Assembly (NCBI GenBank): GCA_013215375.1 | Contig: JABSRB010000018.1 | Location: 1 to 64,000 of the forward strand | DNA from: Oceanospirillaceae bacterium | Lineage (GTDB): Bacteria > Pseudomonadota > Gammaproteobacteria > Pseudomonadales > Balneatricaceae | Direction of reading: 5' to 3' | DNA: 64,000 nucleotides | Part shown: one piece after another, positions 50,591 through 61,630 of the stretch | Layout of the letters: the number at the start of each line of letters is the position of its first letter | How positions within the stretch are numbered: position 1 is the first letter of the stretch | The notes under the pieces: model-generated | What the model saw: the letters and a program-made list of their open reading frames with translations, nothing else | What the model was told of the DNA's origin: nothing | The model's database searches: none | Translations under genes and position numbers: made by a program

Positions 50591-50655
50591 GTTGTCTATT
50601 GGCTTGCGAATAATGATGAAAAGTTGTCACTATTATAGGAATAGTTAAAAATTAG

Positions 50656-51996
50656 ATGTTGAGTCAAATCAAGTTATACAGCTCAAGCCTACAAAAGCTG
50701 TACTATGTGTTGCCAGTACTGCATCGAAATATCGTTAAAGTGCTGCTGGCTTTCTGTCTGTTATTGCTGTTGGTCCCCTTTATAGCTAAGACAAATGATC
50801 GGATGCTGGTAATACCTGTGTTAGATGATCCTCTTTATATAGCAAGTAAAGAACAGCCCTTTGAAAACCTTAATTTGCCTGATTATGAATGGGTGGTTGA
50901 TAGAGGCGATACTTTGGGTAATATTTTTTCAAAATTCAATTTATCTTCGACTTTGTCAAAAATTCAAGAAGCAGATAAAAATGTTCTGACCTTGGATGTT
51001 ATCAACAAGGGAGATAAGTATTTATTTTGGATGAGTGGTAATGATGACGATTTTGATGGTAAAGACATTGTCCTGACAAAAATGGAGCAAGTGTTAGGTG
51101 TCGAGCACCAAGTGGCTTTTGTCCGTAACGGAGAGGGCTATGAATATAAAGAAACGTTATTAGAAGGCGTGTGGCGCCAGCAGACAATCATTGGTGAGAT
51201 AAAGAAAAATAGCAGTTTTTCCAGATCAGCGGTGGCGCAGGGGCTTCCTGTAAATGATGTGGCTGTAATAGGCCGTCTACTAAAAAGTAAAATAGATTTT
51301 GCCCGCAGCACGGTCCCTGGCGATAAATTCCAGATTGTATTATTAACTCAGTATGTTGGTGATGTAGCCACGGGAAATACCAAAATAGAAGGGGTGAGAT
51401 TTTTTAACCGTAAACATGTCTACTCTGCTTTTTCCTATAAAGGTAATTTTTTTGACAGTAAAGGAGAGGGATTGGAGAGAGCGTTTAGTCGCTACCCGAT
51501 AAAAGGTAAATATCGAATATCTTCCAATTTTAACCCGCGCAGAAGACACCCTATTACTAAATTGATACGTCCGCACAATGGGACAGACTTTGCCGTGCCG
51601 ACAGGTACATCGATTTACGCCCCTGGAGATGGTGTGGTGAGGCGTGTTGTCAGGCATAAATACGCGGGTCTCTATATTGAATTAGAGCACAGTTATAAAT
51701 ACCGGTCCCGTTTTTTGCATTTAAGTAAATCCCTAGTGCGCAAAGGGCAGAGAGTAAAACGTGGTCAAAAGATAGCGCTCAGTGGCAACACTGGCGCCTC
51801 TACGGGTGCACATTTACACTATGAGTTTCACGTCAATAAAAAGCCTATCAATGCGATGGGTAATAAAGTACCAGTGGCTATTGGCGTCGATAGAAAATCA
51901 ATGTTTGCCTACAAGAAAAAGGTGTCTGGTTTAATTGAATTAATGGAAAGCAAAAATATAACCGATATTAAAACAGCAGGCTCGAATAGCGGTTAA
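50656..51996 (+). CDS. M23-family peptidoglycan endopeptidase (MepM/OapA-like)
   Basis: RPHNGTDFAVPTGTSIYAPGDGVV; GNTGASTGAHLHYEFHVN. Confidence 0.92.
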   Translation: MLSQIKLYSSSLQKLYYVLPVLHRNIVKVLLAFCLLLLLVPFIAKTNDRMLVIPVLDDPLYIASKEQPFENLNLPDYEWVVDRGDTLGNIFSKFNLSSTLSKIQEADKNVLTLDVINKGDKYLFWMSGNDDDFDGKDIVLTKMEQVLGVEHQVAFVRNGEGYEYKETLLEGVWRQQTIIGEIKKNSSFSRSAVAQGLPVNDVAVIGRLLKSKIDFARSTVPGDKFQIVLLTQYVGDVATGNTKIEGVRFFNRKHVYSAFSYKGNFFDSKGEGLERAFSRYPIKGKYRISSNFNPRRRHPITKLIRPHNGTDFAVPTGTSIYAPGDGVVRRVVRHKYAGLYIELEHSYKYRSRFLHLSKSLVRKGQRVKRGQKIALSGNTGASTGAHLHYEFHVNKKPINAMGNKVPVAIGVDRKSMFAYKKKVSGLIELMESKNITDIKTAGSNSG

Positions 51997-52016
51997 ATTA
52001 ACAAAGGGACAATGTT

Positions 52017-53048
52017 TTGGAATTATTACAGCGTATTTGGTTTGGTTTTTGGGATCGCCTAGTGAGCGTGCTTCAGCTGGGAACAATATTCAAGGCGACA
52101 TTCAGTGCTATTGTGCTGTATGTAGTCATTAGCACAGGCTTCGCTGTGTATTGGAGTGTCACTCCGGATATTCATCAGCTGGCGAACTCGACAGTCGTTA
52201 AGGGTAAGGCTATTACTGGGGTGGCAACCACAGATGCACTGATCCATATATCACAGACATTATTGACTAAGCCTGGTGGATATCTCAGTAACGATAAAAC
52301 ACTGCCGGGTATTTGGATGGATAACGTGCCTCGCTGGGAATTCGGTGTATTAGTGCAGGCGAGGGATATGGCGAGGTCGATGCGCAAAGATTTCAGTCGA
52401 TCTCAGTCCCAGTCTACTGAAGATCTGGATTTAACCAATGCGGAGCCAAGACTGCATTTCAACAATGATAGTTGGATGTTCCCGGCAACGGAGAGCGAGT
52501 ACCGTAAGGCGATTGATTATTTGAAAAATTATCAGCGCCGTTTATCAGACCCAAGTATTCAAGATGCCCAGTTCTATGCGCGTGCAGATAATCTCAATCA
52601 ATGGCTAGCTGATGTTAGCACTCGTTTAGGAAGCTTATCACAGCGTCTTAGTGCCAGTGTTGGGCAGCGCAGAATAAATACTGATCTTGCCGGTGATGCT
52701 CAGGCCGAGCAGTCTACAGCGACGGCAAAGGTGCTTGAAGTGAAGACTTCTTGGAACAAAATTGACGATGTTTTTTACGAGGCGAGAGGAACAGCTTGGG
52801 CGCTGATTTATTTGCTGAGAGCAATAGATCAAGATTTTTCGGCAGTACTGGAAAAAAAGAATGCCAGGATTAGTTTGTTGCAAATAATTCGTGAGTTAGA
52901 AGCTACCCAAGGGTTTGTTTGGAGCCCAATGATATTAAACGGTTCTGAGTTCGGATTGTGGGCTAACCACTCACTGGTAATGTCTTCGTATATAACTAGG
53001 GCAAATGCTGCCATTATCGATTTACGGGACTTACTAACCAAGGGTTAA
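52017..53048 (+). CDS. DUF2333 family protein
   Basis: TM segment and ~340 aa DUF2333-like sequence. Confidence 0.7.
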   Translation: MELLQRIWFGFWDRLVSVLQLGTIFKATFSAIVLYVVISTGFAVYWSVTPDIHQLANSTVVKGKAITGVATTDALIHISQTLLTKPGGYLSNDKTLPGIWMDNVPRWEFGVLVQARDMARSMRKDFSRSQSQSTEDLDLTNAEPRLHFNNDSWMFPATESEYRKAIDYLKNYQRRLSDPSIQDAQFYARADNLNQWLADVSTRLGSLSQRLSASVGQRRINTDLAGDAQAEQSTATAKVLEVKTSWNKIDDVFYEARGTAWALIYLLRAIDQDFSAVLEKKNARISLLQIIRELEATQGFVWSPMILNGSEFGLWANHSLVMSSYITRANAAIIDLRDLLTKG

Positions 53049-53105
53049 GAATACCAACTGCTGAGCATGCATAGCTACCGGCATAACGAAAAAGTGAGAG
53101 AATCT

Positions 53106-53732
53106 ATGAGCGTACATGAAATAAAACATCCTTTAATACAGCATAAAATTGGTTTAATGCGTTCTGCGACTGTCAGTACAAGAGCGTTTAGACAGTTGGC
53201 AGGTGAAGTTGGCTGTTTGCTTACCTATGAGGCAACCAAAGATCTAGAGCTTGAGGAGTACCAATTAGAGGGATGGTGTGGCGAGATAACGGCCGAGCGG
53301 ATCAAAGGTAAAAAAATTACTGCTGTGCCTATTTTAAGAGCGGGTTTGGGGATGTTGGATGGTGTGCTTGAGCTAGTGCCGAGCGCTAAAATTTCTGTGG
53401 TCGGGCTCTATCGGGATGAAGAGACTCTAGAGCCTGTGCCTTATTTTGAAAAACTAGCACATGACATCGATGAGCGTTTAGCGTTGGTGATTGATCCTAT
53501 GCTGGCAACAGGTGGTACCATGATTGCCACCATCGATATGCTTAAAAAAGCCGGTTGTAAGAGCATTAGAGCGCTTGTGCTGGTGGCTGCTCCCGAGGGG
53601 ATTGCAAAAATGCAGGCGGCTCATCCTGACGTCGATTTATTTACCGCGGCGATTGATAGCCATTTAAATGATAAGGGCTATATAATTCCCGGTTTAGGTG
53701 ATGCTGGCGATAAAATTTTCGGTACTAAATAA
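53106..53732 (+). CDS. upp: uracil phosphoribosyltransferase
   Basis: [34 protein letters not shown]. Confidence 0.97.
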   Translation: MSVHEIKHPLIQHKIGLMRSATVSTRAFRQLAGEVGCLLTYEATKDLELEEYQLEGWCGEITAERIKGKKITAVPILRAGLGMLDGVLELVPSAKISVVGLYRDEETLEPVPYFEKLAHDIDERLALVIDPMLATGGTMIATIDMLKKAGCKSIRALVLVAAPEGIAKMQAAHPDVDLFTAAIDSHLNDKGYIIPGLGDAGDKIFGTK

Positions 53733-53753
53733 ACGAAAATAAAATATAAGTAT

Positions 53754-53800
53754 AGGCTTTAGTGTTTAACGTAAAGGGAGTTACGTTAAAGCTTAAGCCT
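53754..53800. other. long hairpin downstream of upp
   Basis: AGGCTT..TTTAACGTAA-AGGGAG-TTACGTTAAA..AAGCCT; no U-tract on either side. Confidence 0.7.
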
Positions 53801-53848
53801 TGTGAAAAATTAAGCTCAGGTCATTTATCTGTATAAAGTAGCGATATT

Positions 53849-54667
53849 ATGATTTTAAAAAGCAAAGCAAAACCAGGCCGTCCGGTCGGTGTTAAAAAAT
53901 CCCCACCCCCAGTACAGTCTCTTTACCGAGGACTGGCGCTGCTAGAAAAAATTTCAGAAGCCAGCTCTGGCGTATTATTAAGTGATCTAGCAGAGCAAGT
54001 TAAATTACCTGCATCTACTGCTCATCGATTATTAAATACTTTAGAGGGGCAAGGTTTTGTGCGTCGAGAGCAAGGGAGTGAGCTGTGGTTTGTCGGTACA
54101 ACAGGCTTTAAAGTGGGCAATGGGTTTTTGGCCAGTCGTGATTTTGTACGCCAGGCAAAACCTTTTATGCAGCAGTTAGTAGAGCAAGTAGGGGAAACTT
54201 GTAATTTATCTGTGCTGCAAGGCGGTAAAGCTGTACTCATCGCGCAAGAGCAGTGCAGTGAAATGATGCGCATGATGGTGCCGCTAGGTAGTGGTTCACC
54301 ATTACATGCCTCGGGGGTAGGAAAAGCTATTCTTGCAGGGTTACCTGAGGAAGAGAGGGAGTTGCAAATAGAGAGTCTTGTGCTCAGTGAAATAACCCCT
54401 TGGACTATTGTTTCAAAACAACAGTTTAAAGAATCCATTCAGTGCTCTGCGCAGCAGGGCTGGGCGCTCGATGATCAAGAGCATGCTATTGGTTTGCGCT
54501 GCATAGCGGCCTGTTTGTTTGATGAGGAGGCTAGGCCGTTAGCGGCAATTTCTGTTTCAGGGCCGCTGGCGCGTATTGATGATGAAAGGGTAATATGGTT
54601 GGGAGAGCAAGTGAAGTTAAGTGCTCAAGCTATTACTGAATTTATCGGTGGGCGTTGGAAAGGCTGA
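53849..54667 (+). CDS. IclR-family transcriptional regulator
   Basis: N-terminal wHTH (SLYRGLALLEKISEASSGVLLSDLAEQVKLPASTAHRLLNTLEGQGFV), IclR effector domain. Confidence 0.92.
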   Translation: MILKSKAKPGRPVGVKKSPPPVQSLYRGLALLEKISEASSGVLLSDLAEQVKLPASTAHRLLNTLEGQGFVRREQGSELWFVGTTGFKVGNGFLASRDFVRQAKPFMQQLVEQVGETCNLSVLQGGKAVLIAQEQCSEMMRMMVPLGSGSPLHASGVGKAILAGLPEEERELQIESLVLSEITPWTIVSKQQFKESIQCSAQQGWALDDQEHAIGLRCIAACLFDEEARPLAAISVSGPLARIDDERVIWLGEQVKLSAQAITEFIGGRWKG

Positions 54668-54672
54668 AAAAA

Positions 54673-54710
54673 AGGCAAAAAAATCCGGCAATTAAAATAA
54701 TTGCCGGTTC
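54673..54710 (-). terminator. Rho-independent terminator of zwf-pgl-eda operon
   Basis: CCGGCAATTA-AAA-TAATTGCCGG with T-tract on the minus strand. Confidence 0.85.
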
Positions 54711-54826
54711 GCTTCAAGTAGAGTTTATATCAGAAGCCATGCCAGTAGCGAAAGGCGTTCTCATAGAATCTCTGGTAAGTGCAATACAGGATCTGTTCTC
54801 TATGTTAGAGAAAATTCATGGAGCTA

Positions 54827-55519
54827 TTATGCCTGGCACTGAGCTAGGCTAGACTTGGCAATTTGGCTGATAGCAGCCCAGTCTTTGTTTTCAATTAGAT
54901 CTTTAGGTGAAAGCCATGATCCGCCCACGCACATTACATTGCTTAAACTTAAAAAATTCTGAGCATTTTCCAGCGTAATGCCGCCAGTTGGGCAGAACTT
55001 CACTTGGCTAAAAGGGCCGCTAAGTGCTTTTAGCATGGCAATTGATCCAGCGGCTTCAGCAGGGAAGAACTTCGATCTAGCGTAACCCATTTCGATAATC
55101 TGCATTAACTCTGATGCGCTGCTTATGCCGGGTAAAAATGGCACTTTGTTATCTTGGCCTTTTTCTAGCAAGCTCTGAGTAACGCCTGGGCTAATGACAA
55201 AAGTAGCGCCTGCGTCAATACACTGCTGGTATTGCTCAGGGTTAATCACGGTACCGGCAGCTATGTTCATTTGCGGTAATTCTTTAGCGATTAGCTCCAT
55301 TGATTTAAGCGCGGCATCTGTTCTTAAAGTGATTTCAATAACATTAATTCCGCCTTCAATTAACGCGTGAGCCAAAGGTACTGCATCAGCGGATGATTGA
55401 ATAGCAACCACCGGGATAATGGGGGATTGTGCGCAGAAATCATCAATTAAAGATAGATTTTGTCGGTCAGTCCACATGGTGTTCATACTCCTAAGGGCAC
55501 CAAAGTACCGTAATGTCAT
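54827..55519 (-). CDS. eda: KDPG aldolase (start likely 55486 or 55477)
   Basis: PVVAIQSSADAVPLAHALIEGGINVIEITLRTDAAL; KFFPAEAAGSIAMLKAL; CPTGGI. Confidence 0.95.
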   Translation of the reverse strand: MTLRYFGALRSMNTMWTDRQNLSLIDDFCAQSPIIPVVAIQSSADAVPLAHALIEGGINVIEITLRTDAALKSMELIAKELPQMNIAAGTVINPEQYQQCIDAGATFVISPGVTQSLLEKGQDNKVPFLPGISSASELMQIIEMGYARSKFFPAEAAGSIAMLKALSGPFSQVKFCPTGGITLENAQNFLSLSNVMCVGGSWLSPKDLIENKDWAAISQIAKSSLAQCQA

Positions 55520-56201
55520 TAGTTAAAAAACGCCTTATCGGCATTTTTTGTTGATCGTCGCCGCTGAGGGCTTTATTTAAAGTTGCCTGTTTATCAGCGC
55601 CTTTAAGTTGTAAAAATAGGTGTTTAGCGTTGTCTATCGCATTGGCGCTCAAACTCATTCTATGATGAGGAGCACTAGTAGGCGCTGTTGCCAAATAGGT
55701 GTTGCTGGTGGTTAGGCCTTCAGTGATTTGTTCGCTGCAGGGGAACAGTGATGCGGTGTGCCCGTCATTGCCCATGCCTAGCAGTACTACATCAAAGGGA
55801 AGGGCCACTTCACTAAAAATAGCGTTTACTTTGTCGCTTGCATCAAAGGCGCTGAGGCCGGTTTGGTACAAGGGAATAAAGTTGGCTTTTGCCGCGTAGT
55901 TTTGCAGTAAGTTCTTTTCAAGCAGTTTTTGATTGCTGTCGTCGTGATCTTTCGGTAACCAGCGATCATCTACTAAAGTGATGGTGACGTGTTGCCATTG
56001 CAGATCGATTTTACTCAATAATTCAAAAAGCCTTTTGGGGGTACTCCCCCCAGATACGGCAAGAGTGGCACGATTTGATTGAGTTAATTGCTGTTGCAGG
56101 ATTTGTGCAACAGCATCTGCTAAATGTTGACTCTGCTGCTCTAAATCATCAAATTTGTGTAGATTAGTTTGTTCTGAAAAACTCATATTAATGATCTCCA
56201 A
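55491..56201 (-). CDS. pgl: 6-phosphogluconolactonase
   Basis: LAVSGGSTPKRLFELLS; LLGMGNDGHTASLFP. Confidence 0.96.
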   Translation of the reverse strand: MEIINMSFSEQTNLHKFDDLEQQSQHLADAVAQILQQQLTQSNRATLAVSGGSTPKRLFELLSKIDLQWQHVTITLVDDRWLPKDHDDSNQKLLEKNLLQNYAAKANFIPLYQTGLSAFDASDKVNAIFSEVALPFDVVLLGMGNDGHTASLFPCSEQITEGLTTSNTYLATAPTSAPHHRMSLSANAIDNAKHLFLQLKGADKQATLNKALSGDDQQKMPIRRFLTNDITVLWCP

Positions 56202-57660
56202 ACCATTTTCTTTTATCGTTGCGGATAATTATTTGTGATTCAGTTGGGCCCCAACTGCCCGCAGGATACTTATGTAATATGTGCTCGGGTTTGTCCCAGT
56301 GCTGCATAATATTGTCGCACCAAGTCCAAGCGTGCTCGATTTCATCGCGACGGACAAATAGGTACTGGTTGCCTTTGATCACTTCAAATAAAAGCCGCTC
56401 ATAGGCATGTGGAGTGCGAGTGCCTTTGAATTCTTTATTGAAATTTAGATCGAGGATAGTCGGTTGAATCTGAATATCATTATTGATGCCAGGCGACTTA
56501 GTTTGCACTTGCAGTGATACGCCTTCATTAGGCTGTAAACTGAGAATCAGTTTGTTACTGGCGATATCACGCTGTTCTGGATCAAAGATAAAGTGCGGTT
56601 GCTGTTTGAAATGAACTACAATTTGCGTAAGTTTTTCGGTCATTCTTTTACCGGTTCTTAGGTAAAAAGGAACGCCTGCCCAGCGCCAGTTTTGTATTTC
56701 AGCGCGAATAGCGACAAAAGTCTCGGTGCTGCTGGTTCCCTGAGCGCCTTCCTCGTTGTTGTAGCCAGGTAAAAGCTCAACATCGTTGTTACCACTGTCG
56801 TACTGACCGCATACCACAGATTGTTTTTGGTCATTAAAAGCAATAGGTTTTAACTGCTTAAGTACTTTTACTTTTTGATCGCGAATGCTATCTGCGGATA
56901 AGTCATCGGGAGGGTCCATAGCCACAAGCGCCAGTAACTGTAACAAGTGATTTTGTACCATGTCACGCATTTGGCCAGCTTTATCAAAATAGCTCCAGCG
57001 TCCTTCAATGCCTACTGATTCGGCGATAGTGATTTCAACATGAGAGATGTGACTCTGGTTCCACTGAGAGCCAAAGATTGGATTGGCGAAACGCAGTGCA
57101 AGCAGGTTTTGCACTGTCTCTTTACCTAGGTAATGATCGATGCGATAAATCTGTTGTTCTTGGAAGTGCAAACCAACTTGATCGTTGATAGTGCTTGAGG
57201 ATTCACGGTCAAATCCCAGTGGTTTCTCAAGAACGACTCTACATTGTTTGGTGATGCAATTAAATTCAGCGAGCTTTTGGCTGATGGTGCCAAAGAAGAC
57301 TGCGGCAGTGGCGTAGTAAAATAACCGTTGTTGGTCTTTTTTCTCGTTGAGCATTTTTGCGAGATCTTGATAGTGCTCAGCGGTATTAAAATCTAATTTA
57401 ATGTAGGTGATTCTGGCGAGAAGCCTGTTCAAGGTCTCTTGCTCGTATCTATCATCTTCTACATGGAGCTGTAAATTTATGCTGGCAGTATTGCAATACT
57501 TTGCTGTGTCGATAGCTTCTCTTGCGAGGCAGATTACACGGCTGCCTTCGGGCAGTAGGTGGTCTTTTTCAAGGTCGTAAAGAGAGGGAAGAAGCTTGCG
57601 CTGAGATAAATCACCTTGGGCGCCAAAAATAATGATGTCTGTAGCTGTTGGTTTATTCAT
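56188..57660 (-). CDS. zwf: glucose-6-phosphate 1-dehydrogenase
   Basis: IFGAQGDLSQRKLLPSLY; RIDHYLGKETVQNLLALRFAN. Confidence 0.97.
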   Translation of the reverse strand: MNKPTATDIIIFGAQGDLSQRKLLPSLYDLEKDHLLPEGSRVICLAREAIDTAKYCNTASINLQLHVEDDRYEQETLNRLLARITYIKLDFNTAEHYQDLAKMLNEKKDQQRLFYYATAAVFFGTISQKLAEFNCITKQCRVVLEKPLGFDRESSSTINDQVGLHFQEQQIYRIDHYLGKETVQNLLALRFANPIFGSQWNQSHISHVEITIAESVGIEGRWSYFDKAGQMRDMVQNHLLQLLALVAMDPPDDLSADSIRDQKVKVLKQLKPIAFNDQKQSVVCGQYDSGNNDVELLPGYNNEEGAQGTSSTETFVAIRAEIQNWRWAGVPFYLRTGKRMTEKLTQIVVHFKQQPHFIFDPEQRDIASNKLILSLQPNEGVSLQVQTKSPGINNDIQIQPTILDLNFNKEFKGTRTPHAYERLLFEVIKGNQYLFVRRDEIEHAWTWCDNIMQHWDKPEHILHKYPAGSWGPTESQIIIRNDKRKWFGDH

Positions 57661-57736
57661 CGCTGACCCCTTTTCTTGTAATTAAACTAGATTTTGGATT
57701 GATTTTAAGTGTTTTTGTCATAATCGTCAAATAATT

Positions 57737-57750
57737 GTGTAATATTACTA
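57737..57750. promoter_or_regulatory. putative HexR operator between zwf and hexR
   Basis: GTGTAATATTACTA, 11/14 match to the perfect palindrome at 61465. Confidence 0.6.
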
Positions 57751-57982
57751 AAATAAGTTAAAAATGTGGGTTAAGTGTAGCCTATTCAATACCATAAATA
57801 TTGCCTTTGTTGTGCACTGTGAATAAATAGGTTTTTATTGTCTTGATCGCTGATCATTATTGAATTTGTTTGCTTTAGAGGTGTGTTGCATTGAGCCGTG
57901 AATAGCGTTGTTTAAATGTTCGCCTGGGCTATAATAGGTGGTAAAATAACTACTAAACAGTGTTTCAGCATGGGAGATCGAA

Positions 57983-58828
57983 GTGTTAACTAAGATTAGG
58001 CAAAAACGAGATGAGTTAAACAAGTCTGAGCGTAAAGTAGCAGATACGATTTTGCAGAATCCATCGGTCGTCACGCAGTTGAGTATAGCGGCGCTTGCAA
58101 AATCAGCGGGGGTGAGTGAGCCAACGGTTAACCGTTTTTGCCGTAGCTTTTTATCGAAAGGTTTTCCTGATTTTAAAATTCAGCTGGCAAAAAGTCTTGT
58201 TAGTGGTGCCATGTTTGTTACTAGAAGCGTTGAGCAGGATGATGTCGCTGAGCAATATACGGACAAAATTTTTACCTCGACTATTGCCACTTTAGATGCG
58301 GCGCGCAAGCATATTGATATCAAGGCGGTAGAATTAGCGGTGGATCATTTGACCCAAGCTAAGCAGATTTCCTTCTTTGGTTTGGGGGCTTCGGGCTCTG
58401 TTGCGCAAGATGCGCAGCATAAATTCTTTCGCTTTAATCTGCCGGTAGTGGCTTATGATGATGTATTGATGCAGCGTATGGTTGCCTCGGTATCGCATGT
58501 CGGTGATGTGATATTTATTATCTCATACACGGGTCGAACCAAGGATATGGTGGAAATTGCGCAGCTGGCAAACGAGGCGGGTGCCACTGTGATTGCTTTG
58601 ACCATCGAGAATTCACCGTTGGCTAAGGTATGCCCTGTTGTATTAGGTATGCCCCATATGGAAAATACCGATGTATATATGCCAATGATTTCTAGGTTGA
58701 CGCAGTTAACGATATTGGATGTATTGGCAACCGGTGTCACGCTGCGTCGCGGTGTTGGGTTTCACCAGCATCTGGACAAAATAAAGCAGAGTTTGCGTTC
58801 AACTAGGTATTCTATAGAGGAAGATTAA
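57983..58828 (+). CDS. hexR: HexR-type RpiR/SIS-domain transcriptional regulator
   Basis: [41 protein letters not shown] domain; divergent from zwf. Confidence 0.93.
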   Translation: MLTKIRQKRDELNKSERKVADTILQNPSVVTQLSIAALAKSAGVSEPTVNRFCRSFLSKGFPDFKIQLAKSLVSGAMFVTRSVEQDDVAEQYTDKIFTSTIATLDAARKHIDIKAVELAVDHLTQAKQISFFGLGASGSVAQDAQHKFFRFNLPVVAYDDVLMQRMVASVSHVGDVIFIISYTGRTKDMVEIAQLANEAGATVIALTIENSPLAKVCPVVLGMPHMENTDVYMPMISRLTQLTILDVLATGVTLRRGVGFHQHLDKIKQSLRSTRYSIEED

Positions 58829-58878
58829 ATTTTTTGTGTGTGAGCTAGACCGATAAAAGGGGGCTTTACAGAAATAAT

Positions 58879-58906
58879 AACACTAGGCGCTGTTGCGCCC
58901 AGTGTT
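58879..58906. terminator. terminator-like hairpin between convergent hexR and pyk
   Basis: AACACTAGGCGC-TGTT-GCGCCCAGTGTT. Confidence 0.65.
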
Positions 58907-58919
58907 GGAGTGGCAAAGT

Positions 58920-60368
58920 TTATTGGATTTTTTCGCCGATACGTACGATCTTCAACGTGTTAGTGCCGCCTTGTGCATTAACGTAGTCTCCCTTAGTGAT
59001 TACCACTAGGTCTCCTTCGCTGGCACAGCCAGTTTTAACCACTTCATCAATAGCGCGCTGATTGATTTCATCGGTGTTCATCGTCGATGGGCTAAAGGCA
59101 ATAGTGTGTACATTGCGGTACATGGCAACTTTTGTCTGGGTAGATGGATTGTCAGATAGAGCAAATACCGGTAGAGAGGTACGCAGTCTAGTTGCTTGTT
59201 TTGGCGTTGCGCCTGACTCTGTCATACAAACAATCGCTTTAACACCATCCAAGTGGTTGGCGGTGTATATAGCGGCCAGTGCAATGGTTTCGTCAATGTG
59301 GTCAAACTGCTCGTTCAGGCGGTGGCCTGATTTTGCAAGGTTGCGGCTAGATTCTGCACCGCGACAAATACGATCCATCGCTTCAACAGCTTGTACTGGG
59401 TAGTCGCCAGCGGCGGTTTCAGCAGAGAGCATGACAGCGTCGGTGTGATCAAATACAGCGTTGGCAACGTCAGAGACTTCTGCTCTGGTTGGCATCGGGC
59501 TAGTAATCATTGACTCCATCATTTGTGTGGCGGTAATGACTACTTTGTTTAGGCTGCGAGCGCGCTTGATAATATGTTTTTGCACGCCAACCAATGCAGC
59601 ATCGCCGATTTCTACGGCTAAATCACCGCGGGCAACCATTACAACTTCAGAGGCGCGAATGATATTGTCGAGAACTTCGTCATCAGCAATCGTTTCAGCA
59701 CGCTCAATTTTAGCGACTAAACCTGCTTTTGAGCCTGCGGCAGTCACTAAAGCACGAGCCTCGTGCATGTCGTGTTCGTCTCTTGGGAAAGAGACCGCGA
59801 TATAATCGGCATTGATCTCAGCGGCAATAATAATATCCGCTTTATCTTTGTCGGTGAGTGCTTTGGCTGAAAGTCCACCGCCTAAACGGTTGATCCCTTT
59901 GTTGTTGGATAGCGGTCCGCCAGTCGTTACCACTGTGCTAATTTTGTCTTTATCGACGGCAGTTACTTCAAGAACAACGCGACCATCATCCAGTAATAAG
60001 ATATCGCCAGGCTTGGAGTCAGTGATTAGAGCAGGGTAGTCGATGCCGACTTGCTCGCTATCACCATCTTCATAGCCAAGTTTTGAGTTGAGGGTAAATA
60101 CGTCGCCATTTTTTACTTCTATCTTGTTGTCTTTGAAGCGAGCAATACGAATTTTTGGCCCCTGAAGATCGGCCAGTATTGCGACAAACAAGTTGTGCTT
60201 TGCCGCTACTTCTCTAATGATGCGTGCGCGATCGCGATGATCGTCAGCTTCGCCGTGAGAAAAGTTGAGTCTAAGTACGTTAGCGCCAGCAACAATAACT
60301 GCTTCGATTTCTTCAAAGCTGCTAGTGGCAGGACCTAGGGTCGCGACTATTTTAGTGTGTCTTAACAT
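58920..60368 (-). CDS. pyk: pyruvate kinase
   Basis: MLRHTKIVATLGPATSSFEEIEAVI; MVARGDLAVEIG; ATQMMESMITSPMPTRAEVSDVANAV. Confidence 0.97.
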   Translation of the reverse strand: MLRHTKIVATLGPATSSFEEIEAVIVAGANVLRLNFSHGEADDHRDRARIIREVAAKHNLFVAILADLQGPKIRIARFKDNKIEVKNGDVFTLNSKLGYEDGDSEQVGIDYPALITDSKPGDILLLDDGRVVLEVTAVDKDKISTVVTTGGPLSNNKGINRLGGGLSAKALTDKDKADIIIAAEINADYIAVSFPRDEHDMHEARALVTAAGSKAGLVAKIERAETIADDEVLDNIIRASEVVMVARGDLAVEIGDAALVGVQKHIIKRARSLNKVVITATQMMESMITSPMPTRAEVSDVANAVFDHTDAVMLSAETAAGDYPVQAVEAMDRICRGAESSRNLAKSGHRLNEQFDHIDETIALAAIYTANHLDGVKAIVCMTESGATPKQATRLRTSLPVFALSDNPSTQTKVAMYRNVHTIAFSPSTMNTDEINQRAIDEVVKTGCASEGDLVVITKGDYVNAQGGTNTLKIVRIGEKIQ

Positions 60369-60379
60369 GTTTGGCTCTC

Positions 60380-61384
60380 TTAGGCTGGTGCATTCATTAG
60401 GGCTAATGTGTTGTCTAGCATTCTGTTTGAAAAGCCCCACTCATTGTCATACCACGACATAACTTTAACTTGACGACCAGAAACTTTAGTCTGAGTCGAG
60501 TCAAAGATTGATGATAGTGGGTTGTGATTGAAATCAATTGAAACTAATGGACGGGTATTATAGCCCAATACTGGTGAGGCGTTGCTTGCTTCTAGTAGTA
60601 GTGCATTGATTTCTTCAACGCTGGTTTCGCGCTTTGAAATGAAAGTAAAATCGACTACCGATACGTTGATAGTAGGTACACGAATTGCCATGCCATCAAT
60701 CAGGCCTTTTAATTCAGGTAGTACTAAACCTACCGCTGCAGCAGCTCCAGTACCGGTTGGGATCATTGATTGTGTTGCTGATCTGGCACGGTACGGGTCT
60801 GTGTGATAAACATCAGATAAGTTTTGATCATTGGTGTAAGCGTGGATAGTGGTCATTAATCCAGACTCGATGCCTACTGAGTTGTTTAGCGCTTGAGCAA
60901 CAGGTGCTAGGCAGTTGGTAGTGCATGATGCGTTAGAGATAATCTGATGGCTTGCTTTTAGCTCTTGGTCGTTAACACCGAAGACAACAGTAGCGTCAAC
61001 ATCTTTGCCTGGTGCAGAGATGATAACTTTCTTGGCGCCGGCATCTATATGCAATTGCGCTTTATCACGCTGAGTGAAAAAGCCTGTGCACTCATAAACA
61101 ACATCGATGTTGAGTGCTTTCCAAGGAAGGTTGGCAGGGTTGCGTTCTGCGCTTATAGAGATTTGATCGCCATTGACGGTGAAGCTTTCGGCATCATGGC
61201 TTACTTCGCCCTTAAAAGGACCGTGTACTGAATCGAATTGAAAAAGGTGAGCGTTCATCTCTGCTGCGCCTAGATCATTGATAGCAACAACTTGAATGTT
61301 ATCTCTATGATTACCTTCATAAAGCGCTCTTAATACATTGCGGCCGATTCTTCCAAAACCGTTGATGGCAACACGAATAGTCAT
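60380..61384 (-). CDS. gap: glyceraldehyde-3-phosphate dehydrogenase
   Basis: [30 protein letters not shown]. Confidence 0.97.
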   Translation of the reverse strand: MTIRVAINGFGRIGRNVLRALYEGNHRDNIQVVAINDLGAAEMNAHLFQFDSVHGPFKGEVSHDAESFTVNGDQISISAERNPANLPWKALNIDVVYECTGFFTQRDKAQLHIDAGAKKVIISAPGKDVDATVVFGVNDQELKASHQIISNASCTTNCLAPVAQALNNSVGIESGLMTTIHAYTNDQNLSDVYHTDPYRARSATQSMIPTGTGAAAAVGLVLPELKGLIDGMAIRVPTINVSVVDFTFISKRETSVEEINALLLEASNASPVLGYNTRPLVSIDFNHNPLSSIFDSTQTKVSGRQVKVMSWYDNEWGFSNRMLDNTLALMNAPA

Positions 61385-61464
61385 AGCAAACTTCCTCTAA
61401 AAATTTAAATTTGGTTAATATTACTCCTTTTTAGGGATTATGATAGCTATTTATTGCTATAATC

Positions 61465-61478
61465 TTGTAATATTACAA
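61465..61478. promoter_or_regulatory. putative HexR operator in gap-edd divergent promoter region
   Basis: TTGTAATATTACAA, perfect 14-bp palindrome. Confidence 0.75.
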
Positions 61479-61630
61479 CAAATGAAAGCGCTATCTTTCC
61501 ACCTGTTTGTTCGGCCTCAACGTTTGGAGGTTTAACTCAAATATAGACATAGTGGTATAATGGTGGATGAATATTATCCCTTTTAAAGGGAGATATGCGC
61601 AAAACTAGAGCGACAAGTAAGGTGAAAAAA

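Noticed and set aside
54022-54438. 138-aa minus-strand ORF in the IclR gene
   Set aside because: Antisense shadow of a clear IclR protein.
54655-54852. 65-aa ORF after the IclR gene
   Set aside because: Runs through the terminator hairpin of eda; likely spurious.
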